Below, piece by piece: positions 1 to 7,764 of a stretch of DNA of 64,000 nucleotides. The notes beneath the pieces are model-generated. The model was not told the DNA's origin. It did no database searches and saw only the letters and a program-made list of their open reading frames with translations. This DNA is from Chryseobacterium sp. OSA05B. GTDB taxonomy: Bacteria; Bacteroidota; Bacteroidia; Flavobacteriales; Weeksellaceae. The translations under genes and the position numbers were made by a program. Position 1 is the first letter of the stretch. Every line of letters starts with the position of its first letter. Location of the stretch: positions 186,001-250,000 of the forward strand of contig NZ_JAHXYH010000002.1 in assembly GCF_019970065.1 (NCBI RefSeq), written 5' to 3'.

Positions 1-221
1 AGACCATTCGCTTTTGACAGCTTGGTCACTTCTCCTGTGGCAACAGTATAGTAGAACAGTCCATTTTCTGTGGCTGCAATTATTTTCCCATTGTCCTCCT
101 TCATAGCTAGGACATTGTTATAGGAAAAAAGATCCGTCCATTTTTTTGATGAAATGACCTGTGCATCTGTGAATTGCAGGGATGCTAATATACCCAGAGA
201 GATTAAAGAGAGTTTTTTCAT
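1..221 (-). CDS. porZ: PorZ-like T9SS beta-propeller protein, N-terminal part only
   Basis: The visible 73 codons encode a signal peptide (MKKLSLISLGILASLQFTDAQ) followed by the first beta-propeller blade, with the stretches WTDLFSYNN and ATENGLFYY that resemble the N-terminus of PorZ. In the known family, PorZ is a surface component of the type IX secretion system that works with the sortase PorU and delivers anionic LPS to cargo. The ATG at 221 lies one base after the stop of the metallophosphatase gene, so it is the third gene of a tight minus-strand operon. The rest of the gene lies outside the window, so the C-terminal domain cannot be checked. The gldKLMN genes elsewhere in the window fit a T9SS-positive organism. 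An unrelated two-component-type propeller protein is the alternative. Confidence 0.7.
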   Translation of the reverse strand, partial: MKKLSLISLGILASLQFTDAQVISSKKWTDLFSYNNVLAMKEDNGKIIAATENGLFYYTVATGEVTKLSKANG

Positions 222-222
222 A

Positions 223-1173
223 TTATACGGTTATACTGCTGTCTATCGCCTGGTTGTTCCAGGAAATGTGCTTAACGTTTTTATTGTCATCAAAGTAAAA
301 ATCTATTCTGCCCAGAAGAAGACCTGCCCATCCTACCTGATTCACCAGAACGTTTTTCCCTTGTCTGTTGGTAAAAGTTTGGGGTTCTGATAAAAAAGTA
401 TGGGTGTGTCCGCCTAAGATAATATCAATATTTTCTGTTTTGGCAGCCAGAATTTTGTCGCTTATTTTATTAGGATCATCGTGATAATCGTAGCCGATAT
501 GGGAAAGGCAGATCACAAGATCACATTTTTGTTCGTTTTTCAGGAAGTTGGAATAATGTTGTGCCACTTCTACAGGATCTGAGTATACGGTTTCACCATA
601 TTGCTTTTTACCCACAAGGCCGTCCAGCTGGATGCCCACTCCGAAAATACCTACTTTTATTCCGTTCTTATTAAAAATCTTGTACGGTGAAGTTTTTCCG
701 TCCAGAACTGTATTTTTAAAATCATAGTTTGAACAGATGAAAGGAAACTTCGCATTGGGAAGAACTTTTAAGAAACCGTCAAGGCTGTTGTCGAAATCAT
801 GATTTCCCATCGTGGAAGCATCATATTTCATCATAGACATCAGCTTAAATTCCAGTTCACCACCGAAGAAATTGAAATAGGGAGTTCCCTGAAAAATATC
901 TCCGGAATCCAGAAGAAGGACGTTGCTTTCCTGGCTTCTGATCTGCTGGATCAGGCTTGCTCTTCTGGCAAATCCTCCCTGGTTGGGATTTTTGGTATAG
1001 CTTGCATCAAAAGGCTCTATTCTGCTGTGTTGATCGTTGGTATGAAGAATGGTGAGTTTATTGGCAGATTTAAAAGGATTGAGTTTCAATTCTTCTGCCA
1101 TCATCATATTGGGAGCTAAAGCTGCTGCTAAAGATCCACCGCCTATTACTTTTAAAAAACTTTTTCTATCCAT
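223..1173 (-). CDS. Metallophosphatase, N-terminal half of a split 5'-nucleotidase
   Basis: This 316-residue protein carries the metallophosphoesterase motifs of the UshA / 5'-nucleotidase family: ILHTNDQHSRI near residue 42, DSGDIFQGTP, GNHDFD and GGHTHTF, which supply the Asp, Asn and His ligands of the two-metal site. The N-terminus (DRKSFLKVIGGGSLAA) resembles a Tat signal in which the second Arg is Lys, so export to the periplasm is likely. It lacks the 5_nucleotid_C domain, which is instead encoded by the gene directly upstream. The two genes overlap in a TAATG, which suggests translational coupling and a two-subunit enzyme that dephosphorylates nucleotides. The stop lies one base before porZ. 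Confidence 0.88.
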   Translation of the reverse strand: MDRKSFLKVIGGGSLAAALAPNMMMAEELKLNPFKSANKLTILHTNDQHSRIEPFDASYTKNPNQGGFARRASLIQQIRSQESNVLLLDSGDIFQGTPYFNFFGGELEFKLMSMMKYDASTMGNHDFDNSLDGFLKVLPNAKFPFICSNYDFKNTVLDGKTSPYKIFNKNGIKVGIFGVGIQLDGLVGKKQYGETVYSDPVEVAQHYSNFLKNEQKCDLVICLSHIGYDYHDDPNKISDKILAAKTENIDIILGGHTHTFLSEPQTFTNRQGKNVLVNQVGWAGLLLGRIDFYFDDNKNVKHISWNNQAIDSSITV

Positions 1174-1931
1174 TATTTCTTGCCGATAAAATTTAAACGA
1201 ACATCTGTATTCGGAACCACTTCAGAAGTTTTTTTGAAATACTCAATAAAAAGATCCCTTAGTCTGATTCCTGTAGAAATTGATTCTCCTTTGGAAAAGA
1301 ATTTCATATTGTCACCGCCCAGTGCAAGATAATCGGAAGTAGCAATGTAATATTCCCCGGAAGGATCTACAGGTTTTCCATTGATTTTGGATTGGGTCAG
1401 CTGCCCGTTATTGGTTTCAATGTATAAATGGGAAACAGGATTATTCACCTGAGTTTTTGCATAATAGTCAAAAAGTCCCTGAAGGTCTGATCCTTTCATT
1501 TTTACAATGATCACTTCATTTTCGAAAGGCATTACTTCAAAAACGCTTTTCAGAAGAATATCTCCTTTTCCGATAGTGGTACGGATTCCCCCGATGTTGA
1601 TCAGGGCTGCATCTACATTTTTCTGCAGATTTTTTTTCGTCCACGCATCAGCGCCTTCGAAGGTATAATCGGCCAAAAGATTGCCCAGATTGCTGTTATC
1701 GCCCTGCTTGGTAAGGTCTACACTGGTGTGGGAGATCTTCTGATTCATCTCCTTGTCCAGCTTCAGCTTATAAGGCTCAATAACTTTTACAAACTCCTCA
1801 TCATTCTTTAGCTCATTATTAATAGAAATGTTTTTCTGGGGCTTTGCTTCCGCCAGCTGCAGCGTCGAAGCTGTCTTGCAGGCAGTAAGGGAAGCCAGAG
1901 CAATTCCTAGTAACAAGAATTTATTTTTCAT
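1173..1931 (-). CDS. 5'-nucleotidase C-terminal domain lipoprotein
   Basis: This protein of about 252 residues contains the substrate-binding C-terminal domain of 5'-nucleotidases, recognisable by NIGGIRTTIGKGD, the stretch FEVMPFENEV and YIATSDYLALGGDNM. The N-terminus is a lipoprotein signal (MKNKFLLLGIALASLTAC), so the protein is probably anchored in a membrane facing the periplasm. I chose the ATG at 1931; a TTG nine bases upstream is possible but gives a poorer signal peptide. The downstream gene encodes the missing metallophosphatase half and overlaps by one base. The domain has no catalytic metal site of its own, so it presumably acts with that partner. Confidence 0.87.
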   Translation of the reverse strand: MKNKFLLLGIALASLTACKTASTLQLAEAKPQKNISINNELKNDEEFVKVIEPYKLKLDKEMNQKISHTSVDLTKQGDNSNLGNLLADYTFEGADAWTKKNLQKNVDAALINIGGIRTTIGKGDILLKSVFEVMPFENEVIIVKMKGSDLQGLFDYYAKTQVNNPVSHLYIETNNGQLTQSKINGKPVDPSGEYYIATSDYLALGGDNMKFFSKGESISTGIRLRDLFIEYFKKTSEVVPNTDVRLNFIGKK

Positions 1932-2036
1932 ATGTTGCAAATTATTTTTTTTAAGGTCATATGTAATCGCCTGTACTTATATTACTTTTATAAATAACTT
2001 CGGTCATAGCGATGCCATACTATCTTTTAGTATATG

Positions 2037-2044
2037 CAAATATA
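2037..2044 (-). promoter_or_regulatory. Candidate -7 box for the split 5'-nucleotidase / porZ operon
   Basis: The plus strand reads CAAATATA, that is TATATTTG on the minus strand, matching the Bacteroidota -7 consensus TAnnTTTG about 105 bases before the start at 1931. I see no good TTG at the -33 distance, so this is a weak call. Confidence 0.35.
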
Positions 2045-2098
2045 ATTATATGTATAATAAAACATTATTATTTATTATAAATTCTTATCGTAAATTAT

Positions 2099-2106
2099 TA
2101 AATTTG
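2099..2106 (+). promoter_or_regulatory. Candidate -7 box for dapA
   Basis: TAAATTTG matches the Bacteroidota TAnnTTTG consensus and ends 19 bases before the dapA ATG. No clear TTG stands at the -33 position. Confidence 0.45.
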
Positions 2107-2125
2107 ACAAAAATAATTCTAACAG

Positions 2126-2998
2126 ATGAGCATTTTAAAAGGAGTAGGTGTTGCGTTGGTAACACCCTTTAATGAAGATTTATCCGTTGATTTCGATAGT
2201 TTAACAAAACTTGTTGAGTATAACATCGAAAACGGAACCAATTATTTAGTTGTTTTGGGAACTACGGCGGAAGCTGCCACGCTTTCTGAGGAGGAGAAGA
2301 AACAGGTGATTGAGCATATCATTAAGGTTAATAATAAACGTCTTCCTTTGGTTTTAGGAATTGGCGGGAATAATACTCTTGAAGTTAAGAAACAGATAGA
2401 AGAAGCGGATCTTTCTGCATTTGAAGCGGTACTTTCCGTATCTCCATATTACAACAAACCTAATCAGGAAGGACTTTATCAGCATTATAAAGCGCTTGCT
2501 GCTACCGGTAAAAATATCATTATGTACAACGTTCCGTCCAGAACAGGTCAGAATGTTGAAGCGGATACCACCATTCGTCTTGCAAAAGAATTCCCGAATT
2601 TATTCATGATCAAAGAAGCGGCACCGAACATTCTTCAGTATTTCGATATTCTAAGAAAGAAGCCGGAAGGATTTTCACTGGTTTCCGGAGATGATGAATA
2701 TGCACTTCCGGTAACTTTAGCCGGTGGTGACGGAGTAATTTCTGTGATCGGGCAGGGTTATCCGAAAGAATTTTCTACCATGGTTCAGTTAGCTCTTGAC
2801 GGAAAAGTAAAAGAAGCGTATGAAATTCACAATAAATTAGTTGAAATCACAAGACTTATTTTTGCAGAAGGAAACCCTTGCGGAATTAAGGTGATTCTTA
2901 CAGAAAAAGGAATCATCAAAAATTACCTGAGACTTCCATTAGTACCTGCTTCAGAAGGATTGTATGCGAAGATCAAAGCTGAAATGGAGAAGATTTAA
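2126..2998 (+). CDS. dapA: 4-hydroxy-tetrahydrodipicolinate synthase
   Basis: DapA condenses pyruvate with aspartate semialdehyde, the first committed step of lysine and diaminopimelate synthesis in the cytoplasm. The 290-residue TIM barrel has the family length. GTTAEA near residues 45-50 holds the catalytic Thr pair, Tyr134 lies in YNVPSRTG, and the Schiff-base lysine is Lys163 in FMIKEAA. The ATG at 2126 follows a TAnnTTTG box and is the only sensible start. The gene stands alone on the plus strand, divergent from the 5'-nucleotidase operon, and ends before a repeat and a terminator at 3102-3130. An N-acetylneuraminate lyase is the main alternative but fits the motifs less well. Confidence 0.95.
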   Translation: MSILKGVGVALVTPFNEDLSVDFDSLTKLVEYNIENGTNYLVVLGTTAEAATLSEEEKKQVIEHIIKVNNKRLPLVLGIGGNNTLEVKKQIEEADLSAFEAVLSVSPYYNKPNQEGLYQHYKALAATGKNIIMYNVPSRTGQNVEADTTIRLAKEFPNLFMIKEAAPNILQYFDILRKKPEGFSLVSGDDEYALPVTLAGGDGVISVIGQGYPKEFSTMVQLALDGKVKEAYEIHNKLVEITRLIFAEGNPCGIKVILTEKGIIKNYLRLPLVPASEGLYAKIKAEMEKI

Positions 2999-3000
2999 AA

Positions 3001-3088
3001 AATGTGAATTGTGAATTGTCAATCGTGAATTTTAAAATAACAGTTAAAGATTGACCATTCACTTGCGAAGCAAAATTGACCATTAACA
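3001..3088. repeat. Intergenic imperfect inverted repeat (candidate dispersed element)
   Basis: The stretch after dapA contains GTGAATTGTCAAT at 3011-3023 and its near-reverse complement ATTGACCATTCAC at 3050-3062, with further partial repeats (GTGAATT, TTGACCATT) on each side. The arrangement looks like a short non-coding palindromic element rather than random DNA. Copies elsewhere in the genome cannot be checked here. Confidence 0.45.
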
Positions 3089-3101
3089 TTAAAATAATAA
3101 G

Positions 3102-3130
3102 GTGAAAAGTTCCGGCTTTTCACTTTTTTT
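3102..3130 (+). terminator. Rho-independent terminator of dapA
   Basis: A perfect 8-bp stem (GTGAAAAG / CTTTTCAC) with loop TTCCGG is followed directly by seven T. It lies over an alternative GTG start of the next gene and argues against that start. Confidence 0.85.
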
Positions 3131-3143
3131 AATCATAAAAATT

Positions 3144-3647
3144 ATGAAATTAATAGAAGCAACAGAAAAAGACATTCCTCTTATTCAGGATCTGGCGAGA
3201 AGATCCTGGGAAAATGCTTATGCAGAAATTCTTTCCGGTGAACAGATGGAGTATATGCTTTCGGAAATGTATTCCGAAGCTGAGATCGGAAGTCATCTTC
3301 GGCAGCCGGATTATCATTATTATATGATTCAGGATGAAAGCACGGGTTCTTATGAAGGTTTCATCGGGTATCAGCATCATTATGAAGAGGGAACTACAAA
3401 ACTTCACCGTATTTATCTGGTTCCTGAAAGCAAAGGAAAAGGTTTTGGAAAAGGGGCACTGCAGTTTTTGAACGGTAAAGTAGCTGAAAACGGTGACCGA
3501 AGAATTATTCTGAATGTGAATAAAAATAATGCCGCCCGAAACTTCTACGAGTCACAGGGGTACAGAGTTTATGACGAAGGAATCTTTGATATAGGGCATG
3601 GTTATGTAATGGATGACTATCTTATGGAATTTGTAATTCACATATAG
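3144..3647 (+). CDS. GNAT-family N-acetyltransferase
   Basis: This protein of 167 residues has a GNAT fold: an N-terminal strand and helix (MKLIEATEKDIPLIQDLARRSW), a central sheet, and the acetyl-CoA-binding loop LVPESKGKGFGKGALQFL, which matches the motif A pattern Q/RxxGxG/A. The tail NKNNAARNFYESQGYRV is typical of family members that acetylate small amines or amino-acid-like substrates. The substrate cannot be told from the sequence. I start at the ATG at 3144; the GTG at 3102 sits in the dapA terminator. The gene appears to be a single unit. Confidence 0.85.
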   Translation: MKLIEATEKDIPLIQDLARRSWENAYAEILSGEQMEYMLSEMYSEAEIGSHLRQPDYHYYMIQDESTGSYEGFIGYQHHYEEGTTKLHRIYLVPESKGKGFGKGALQFLNGKVAENGDRRIILNVNKNNAARNFYESQGYRVYDEGIFDIGHGYVMDDYLMEFVIHI

Positions 3648-3817
3648 TTGACTTAAAATTGTGTAACATTTAATTTTAATTCTATAACGTGTGATGTTTG
3701 TTTTTGGTTCATCTTTGTATCAGAACCAAATCACTTTCAATAATACATTCATATGCTTGGTTTTGAGCTACAGTAGCTTTTTATCAGTATATTTTTTTCA
3801 TCCTTAGTGTTTAAATT

Positions 3818-3851
3818 CCTGTATTCATAATGCAGGAGTTTTTTGTTTTTA
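3818..3851 (+). terminator. Rho-independent terminator 170 bases after the acetyltransferase gene
   Basis: TCCTGTATT pairs with AATGCAGGA (one G-T pair) around a small loop and is followed by GTTTTTTG and TTTTTA. It is on the plus strand, between the acetyltransferase and the AraC gene. Either it ends the acetyltransferase mRNA after a long 3' tail, or it ends a short separate RNA from 3648-3850. Confidence 0.7.
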
Positions 3852-3941
3852 TATATTATGTTAAAAATATTTAGTACTATTTCACTTTTAAATGAAATAA
3901 ATTATTATATTTACTTCGAAATTTGACACACTTATACCAGG

Positions 3942-4523
3942 ATGAAAATGTATGTAAAATTTGATTTCAATGCTCTCTGTAAGAAAGTGTTGGATGAGAA
4001 GCTAAAGGAGCACGGGCTGAAATATCGCCTGCTGAACTTCGGCGAAGTGGAATTCTATGAACCCATTACCCAGGAGCAGCATAATCTTTTTAAGAAGAAC
4101 CTTAAAGATTATGGCATAGAGATTATTGAAAGCCAAAAAACGGCTTTAGTACAGAAAATAAAAGACGCTATTGTAGAACTTGTTTTTTCTGAAAATGCGG
4201 TTCCTGTAAAAGCCTCTATTTATATTGCTGAAAAACTGAACCACAGTTACGGATATCTTTCCAATCTTTTTTCGGAGGTTGCCTTTACGTCCATTGAAAA
4301 TTTCATCATCCTGCAGAAAATTGAGTATGCAAAGGAACTGATATTAAATAATAAACAAAGCCTTACAGAAATTGCTCATAAACTGAATTACTCAAGTGTG
4401 GCTCATTTGAGTACGCAGTTCAAAAATACAACCGGGATTACTCCTTCCCAGTTTCAGAAGATTATTACAAAAAGGAGAAAGCTTCAAAGCATGGTTATAA
4501 ATTCTAAAATGCTGTATGATTAA
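3942..4523 (+). CDS. AraC-family helix-turn-helix regulator
   Basis: The 193-residue protein ends in an AraC-type double helix-turn-helix (residues about 85-180): ASIYIAEKLNHSYGYLSNLFSEV forms the first and SLTEIAHKLNYSSVAHLSTQFKNTTGITPSQFQ the second, which is the canonical AraC signature. The N-terminal 70 residues are a small unassigned domain. There is no receiver domain in this protein, but the next gene encodes one and overlaps by eight bases, so the two probably act together. Target genes cannot be told. A start at the second ATG, two codons downstream, is equally possible. Confidence 0.85.
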   Translation: MKMYVKFDFNALCKKVLDEKLKEHGLKYRLLNFGEVEFYEPITQEQHNLFKKNLKDYGIEIIESQKTALVQKIKDAIVELVFSENAVPVKASIYIAEKLNHSYGYLSNLFSEVAFTSIENFIILQKIEYAKELILNNKQSLTEIAHKLNYSSVAHLSTQFKNTTGITPSQFQKIITKRRKLQSMVINSKMLYD

Positions 4524-4962
4524 AGAATATTTGAATGTAATAGCAGCAGACGATGACGAAGGCAATATCATATTCTTTAAAAATATTTTCAAAGGTTTAA
4601 AGATAGGCGTAAAGTCCCAGTGTTTTTCAAACGGTGACGATCTTATGAAATATCTAAACAGTTACGGAGCTATTGTTCCAGAAATAGTTTTCATCAAATA
4701 CGATATTCCCGGGAAAAAATTCATGGAATGTCTGGAAGAAATCAAAGCCGATCCGAAATTCAACAACATTGCTATTGCAGCGTATGCTGACCAGATTTCG
4801 GAAGCTGAGATAGAGGAAATCTTTGTCAACGGAGCGAATATTTTTATGAGAAAACCCGAGACTTATGATGGCTTAAAAAAAGCACTGACAGAAATTATTA
4901 CCATCAACTGGCAGTATCATTCATCAGGGCTCAATAAAGATAATTTTATTATGAAAGTATGA
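4516..4962 (+). CDS. Receiver-domain protein with degenerate phosphorylation site
   Basis: This stand-alone protein of 148 residues has the CheY fold pattern: the acidic cluster DDD at residues 12-14, the beta-3 stretch PEIVFIKYDIPGKK and the conserved lysine region MRKPET. At the position of the phospho-accepting Asp (as in LDLxMP) it has Lys61, so it should not be phosphorylated in the usual way. The family member would then act as a pseudo-receiver, through protein contact. It overlaps the 3' end of the AraC-type gene by eight bases and so is probably translated with it. No histidine kinase lies nearby. Confidence 0.75.
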   Translation: MIKEYLNVIAADDDEGNIIFFKNIFKGLKIGVKSQCFSNGDDLMKYLNSYGAIVPEIVFIKYDIPGKKFMECLEEIKADPKFNNIAIAAYADQISEAEIEEIFVNGANIFMRKPETYDGLKKALTEIITINWQYHSSGLNKDNFIMKV

Positions 4963-5562
4963 TGAATAAAGAGTTTTTAAGTTTTTAATTATGAAATCAG
5001 AATTTGTATTTAAAGCATACTATTCACAAATAGGTGAAAATTGTATAACTAATAATTAAAATCATATAAGGAGAAATCCAGTCAATATCAGCAACTTTGT
5101 AAAAGTAAACATTGCAACACAAATTAGCTATATAAAAAAGCAGTGGATGGTAGAGAATAGATTATTTCATTAGAAATAAAGATATAAATCACAATGTTAG
5201 TTTTAACAAAATGAATTATGTTCATTTCCAACTATAAAGCATAGAAGATCTTTAAACAAAACGGTACAATCATGAAAACTTAAGAAAGTTGAAGGGTATT
5301 TATTCGTTTCATTCCCACTTCCTTCAACCTGAACAGTTAGTTTTTATAATAAGCAAGTTGGAAAAATAATTCATTTTGTTTTTTTAATTTATTTTAATAG
5401 TCAGAGCTGAAAAAATTCAAATAGTATATAAATATTTTCACACCAAATCACAAGATATTAGTTCTTGCTATTAAAATAAATTTTTTAAACAGACCAAAAG
5501 TAATTTCTTCTAAATAACAGTTTTATAAGGGGGCCGCGGAAAGATTTCTTTTCGCGGTTTTT
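4963..5562. other. Gene-free stretch of 600 bases
   Basis: This region between the receiver gene and recG is AT-rich, with stops in all frames and no coding pattern that I can support. The only structured element is a strong plus-strand terminator at its right end. No good TAnnTTTG promoter box was found. It could hold a non-coding RNA or decayed DNA. Confidence 0.5.
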
Positions 5563-5564
5563 TT
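5534..5564 (+). terminator. Strong plus-strand terminator next to the recG stop
   Basis: CCGCGGAAAG pairs with CTTTTCGCGG (10 bp, one G-T pair) and is followed by seven T on the plus strand. The minus side has no T run, so it does not serve recG. The nearest upstream plus gene ends 570 bases away. Confidence 0.8.
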
Positions 5565-7647
5565 ATGAAATTTTACTCCACTTATTTTTTCCTTTGTAGT
5601 ACCTCAGGTAGTAGTTTTTGATGATCAGGTTGTCCGGATTGGCCAGATGCGGATCTGCTTCCAGAATTTTGTCAACCGTATTTTTTGTGGTTTTGATAAT
5701 AGCGGAATCATTCACCAGATCCAGTCTTTTGAAATCTACAACACCGCTCTGCTGTGTCCCCAGAATATCTCCGGGACCTCTGAGCTGCATATCTACCTCT
5801 GAAATTTTGAATCCATCATTTGTTTCCGTCATCGTCTTAATACGGGTTCTGCTTTCCTTGGATAATTTATCAGAAGTCATCAGAATACAATAGCTCTGTT
5901 CTGCGCCTCTTCCCACACGGCCGCGCAACTGGTGGAGCTGGGAAAGCCCAAATCTTTCAGAACTTTCAATCACCATTACGGAAGCATTCGGAACATTTAC
6001 ACCTACTTCAATGACGGTGGTCGCCACCATAATCTCCGCTTTTCCCGATGCAAAATAATTCATCGCAGCATCTTTTTCAGTAGGTTTCATTTTTCCGTGA
6101 AGCATGGTGGTATTATAGTCGGAGAATGCAGTCATTACATGATCAAGGCCTTCCATCAGGTTTTTATAATCCAATGTTTCAGATTCTTCAATCAATGGAT
6201 ATACAAAGTAGACCTGTCTTCCTTTTTTAATCTCATCCCGGCAGAAATTATACACATAATCTCTGTCTTTTTCACGTCTGTGAGCCGTAATAATCGGTTT
6301 TCTTCCTACCGGCATTTCATCGATCACAGAGACATCCAGATCAGAATAAAAGCTCATGGCCAGCGTTCTGGGAATAGGAGTTGCTGTCATCACCAGAATA
6401 TGCGGCGGAATTTTATTTTTAGCCCATAATTTTGCTCTTTGTGCCACACCAAATCTGTGCTGCTCATCAATAATGGCCAGTCCAAGGTTTTTAAATTTCA
6501 CTTTGTCTTCCAGAACGGCATGCGTTCCCACCAGTATAGAAAGAGTTCCGTTTTCAAGTTCTTCGTGAATGATCTTTCTTTCCGAAGTTTTGGTGGAACC
6601 TGTCAGAAGGCGAACGTTGATATCTGTTGCTTCCAAGAGATCTTTGATGCCGTTGTAATGCTGTTGCGCGAGAATTTCAGTCGGAGCCATCATACAGCTT
6701 TGGAAACCGTTGTCCATAGCAATTAACATGGTAAGCAAGGCAACCATTGTTTTTCCGGATCCTACATCACCCTGCAGAAGCCTGTTCATCTGAATAGGCC
6801 TTTTCATGTCCAGACGGATTTCCTTTAAAACCCTTTTCTGTGCACCGGTAAGATCAAAAGGAATATGGTGATTGTAAAAATTATTAAAATGATCACCCAC
6901 AATCGGAAACGGATTTCCAGGGGAATGGCTTTTATGATGAAGCTTTTTCAGGGCAAATCCTAACTGGAAAAAGAAGGACTCTTCAAATTTCAGCCTGTTA
7001 TCCGCTTTTTCATAATGCTCCATATCCTTTGGGAAATGGATGTTTAAATACGTATGCTGTCTTGATAAAAATTTAAATGCTTTCGTGAGATAATCCGGAA
7101 AGTTTTCTTCAACAAGATTGGGGATTTCTTTGCAGATGTTCCTTAAAACCACCTGGAAAAATCTTTGGTTCAGTCCTCTTTTAGTAAGCTTTTCCGAACT
7201 TGGATAAATGGGCTTTAAACGATTGTCACCCTCTTTTTTTTCTTCCACTTCTATTTCAGGATGCGGCATCGAAAACTGACGGTTAAAAACATTTATTTTC
7301 CCGAAAATATAAACCTCTCTGTTGATCGGCAGCTGCTCTTTCAGCCACTTTGAATACTGGAACCAAACCAGATCCATTGTTCCCGTATCATCATTGAATT
7401 TTGCCGAAAGTCTTTTCGTCTTTCCGGTCTGTACCTCCTGTACCTGTGTGATTCTTCCCTTTAGCTGTATTTCAATACTGCTTTCCTCGAGCTGAGAAAT
7501 TTTAAATACTTTACTTTTATCCAGATACCGGATAGGGTAGAAGTTCAGAAGATCATCAACGGTGGAAAGCCCCAACACACTTTTGATGAGTTTGGCTCTG
7601 TCAGGACCAATTCCTTTGACGTATTCTATGGATGTTTCTAAGGTCAT
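5563..7647 (-). CDS. recG: ATP-dependent DNA helicase RecG
   Basis: RecG remodels stalled replication forks and Holliday junctions in the cytoplasm. The 694-residue protein has the full family length and order: an N-terminal helix-hairpin-helix (YVKGIGPDRAKLI), the OB-fold wedge domain around residues 55-130, the superfamily II motifs GDVGSGKT (Walker A, residues 293-300), IIDEQHRFG (motif II, DEQH near 394), VMTATPIPRTLA (motif III), and the C-terminal helicase motifs including HGKMKPTEKD and QLRGRVGRG. The ATG at 7647 is the natural start. The gene follows the thioredoxin gene, separated by a terminator, and appears to be transcribed alone. Confidence 0.97.
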   Translation of the reverse strand: MTLETSIEYVKGIGPDRAKLIKSVLGLSTVDDLLNFYPIRYLDKSKVFKISQLEESSIEIQLKGRITQVQEVQTGKTKRLSAKFNDDTGTMDLVWFQYSKWLKEQLPINREVYIFGKINVFNRQFSMPHPEIEVEEKKEGDNRLKPIYPSSEKLTKRGLNQRFFQVVLRNICKEIPNLVEENFPDYLTKAFKFLSRQHTYLNIHFPKDMEHYEKADNRLKFEESFFFQLGFALKKLHHKSHSPGNPFPIVGDHFNNFYNHHIPFDLTGAQKRVLKEIRLDMKRPIQMNRLLQGDVGSGKTMVALLTMLIAMDNGFQSCMMAPTEILAQQHYNGIKDLLEATDINVRLLTGSTKTSERKIIHEELENGTLSILVGTHAVLEDKVKFKNLGLAIIDEQHRFGVAQRAKLWAKNKIPPHILVMTATPIPRTLAMSFYSDLDVSVIDEMPVGRKPIITAHRREKDRDYVYNFCRDEIKKGRQVYFVYPLIEESETLDYKNLMEGLDHVMTAFSDYNTTMLHGKMKPTEKDAAMNYFASGKAEIMVATTVIEVGVNVPNASVMVIESSERFGLSQLHQLRGRVGRGAEQSYCILMTSDKLSKESRTRIKTMTETNDGFKISEVDMQLRGPGDILGTQQSGVVDFKRLDLVNDSAIIKTTKNTVDKILEADPHLANPDNLIIKNYYLRYYKGKNKWSKIS

Positions 7648-7721
7648 TTTAAAAATGAGGCCTAATTTCGGAAAAATAGGCTGAAGATTAAAATTTTTTA
7701 TTGAAAATATGGGCCGTTAAG

Positions 7722-7756
7722 ATAAAAAAAACGGCTTCCAATTTTTGAAAGCCGCT
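7722..7756 (-). terminator. Terminator of the thioredoxin-family gene
   Basis: On the minus strand, AGCGGCTTTCA pairs with TTGGAAGCCGT with one mismatch and is followed by eight T. It lies just after the thioredoxin gene stop. Confidence 0.8.
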
Positions 7757-7764
7757 GTATGATT

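Noticed and set aside
799..1119. Plus-strand reading frame of 106 codons
   Set aside because: It is antisense to the metallophosphatase gene, which has all its motifs; no domain features are seen.
3102..3143. Longer start for the acetyltransferase at a GTG
   Set aside because: The extension lies in the dapA terminator hairpin, and the GNAT domain begins at the ATG at 3144.
3700..3800. 6S-like RNA
   Set aside because: Some pairing is visible, but I cannot show the long central-bubble hairpin of 6S RNA, so it is left as an open small-RNA candidate.
5932..6429. Plus-strand reading frame of 165 codons
   Set aside because: It is antisense to recG helicase motifs and has a His/Arg-rich composition typical of shadow frames.
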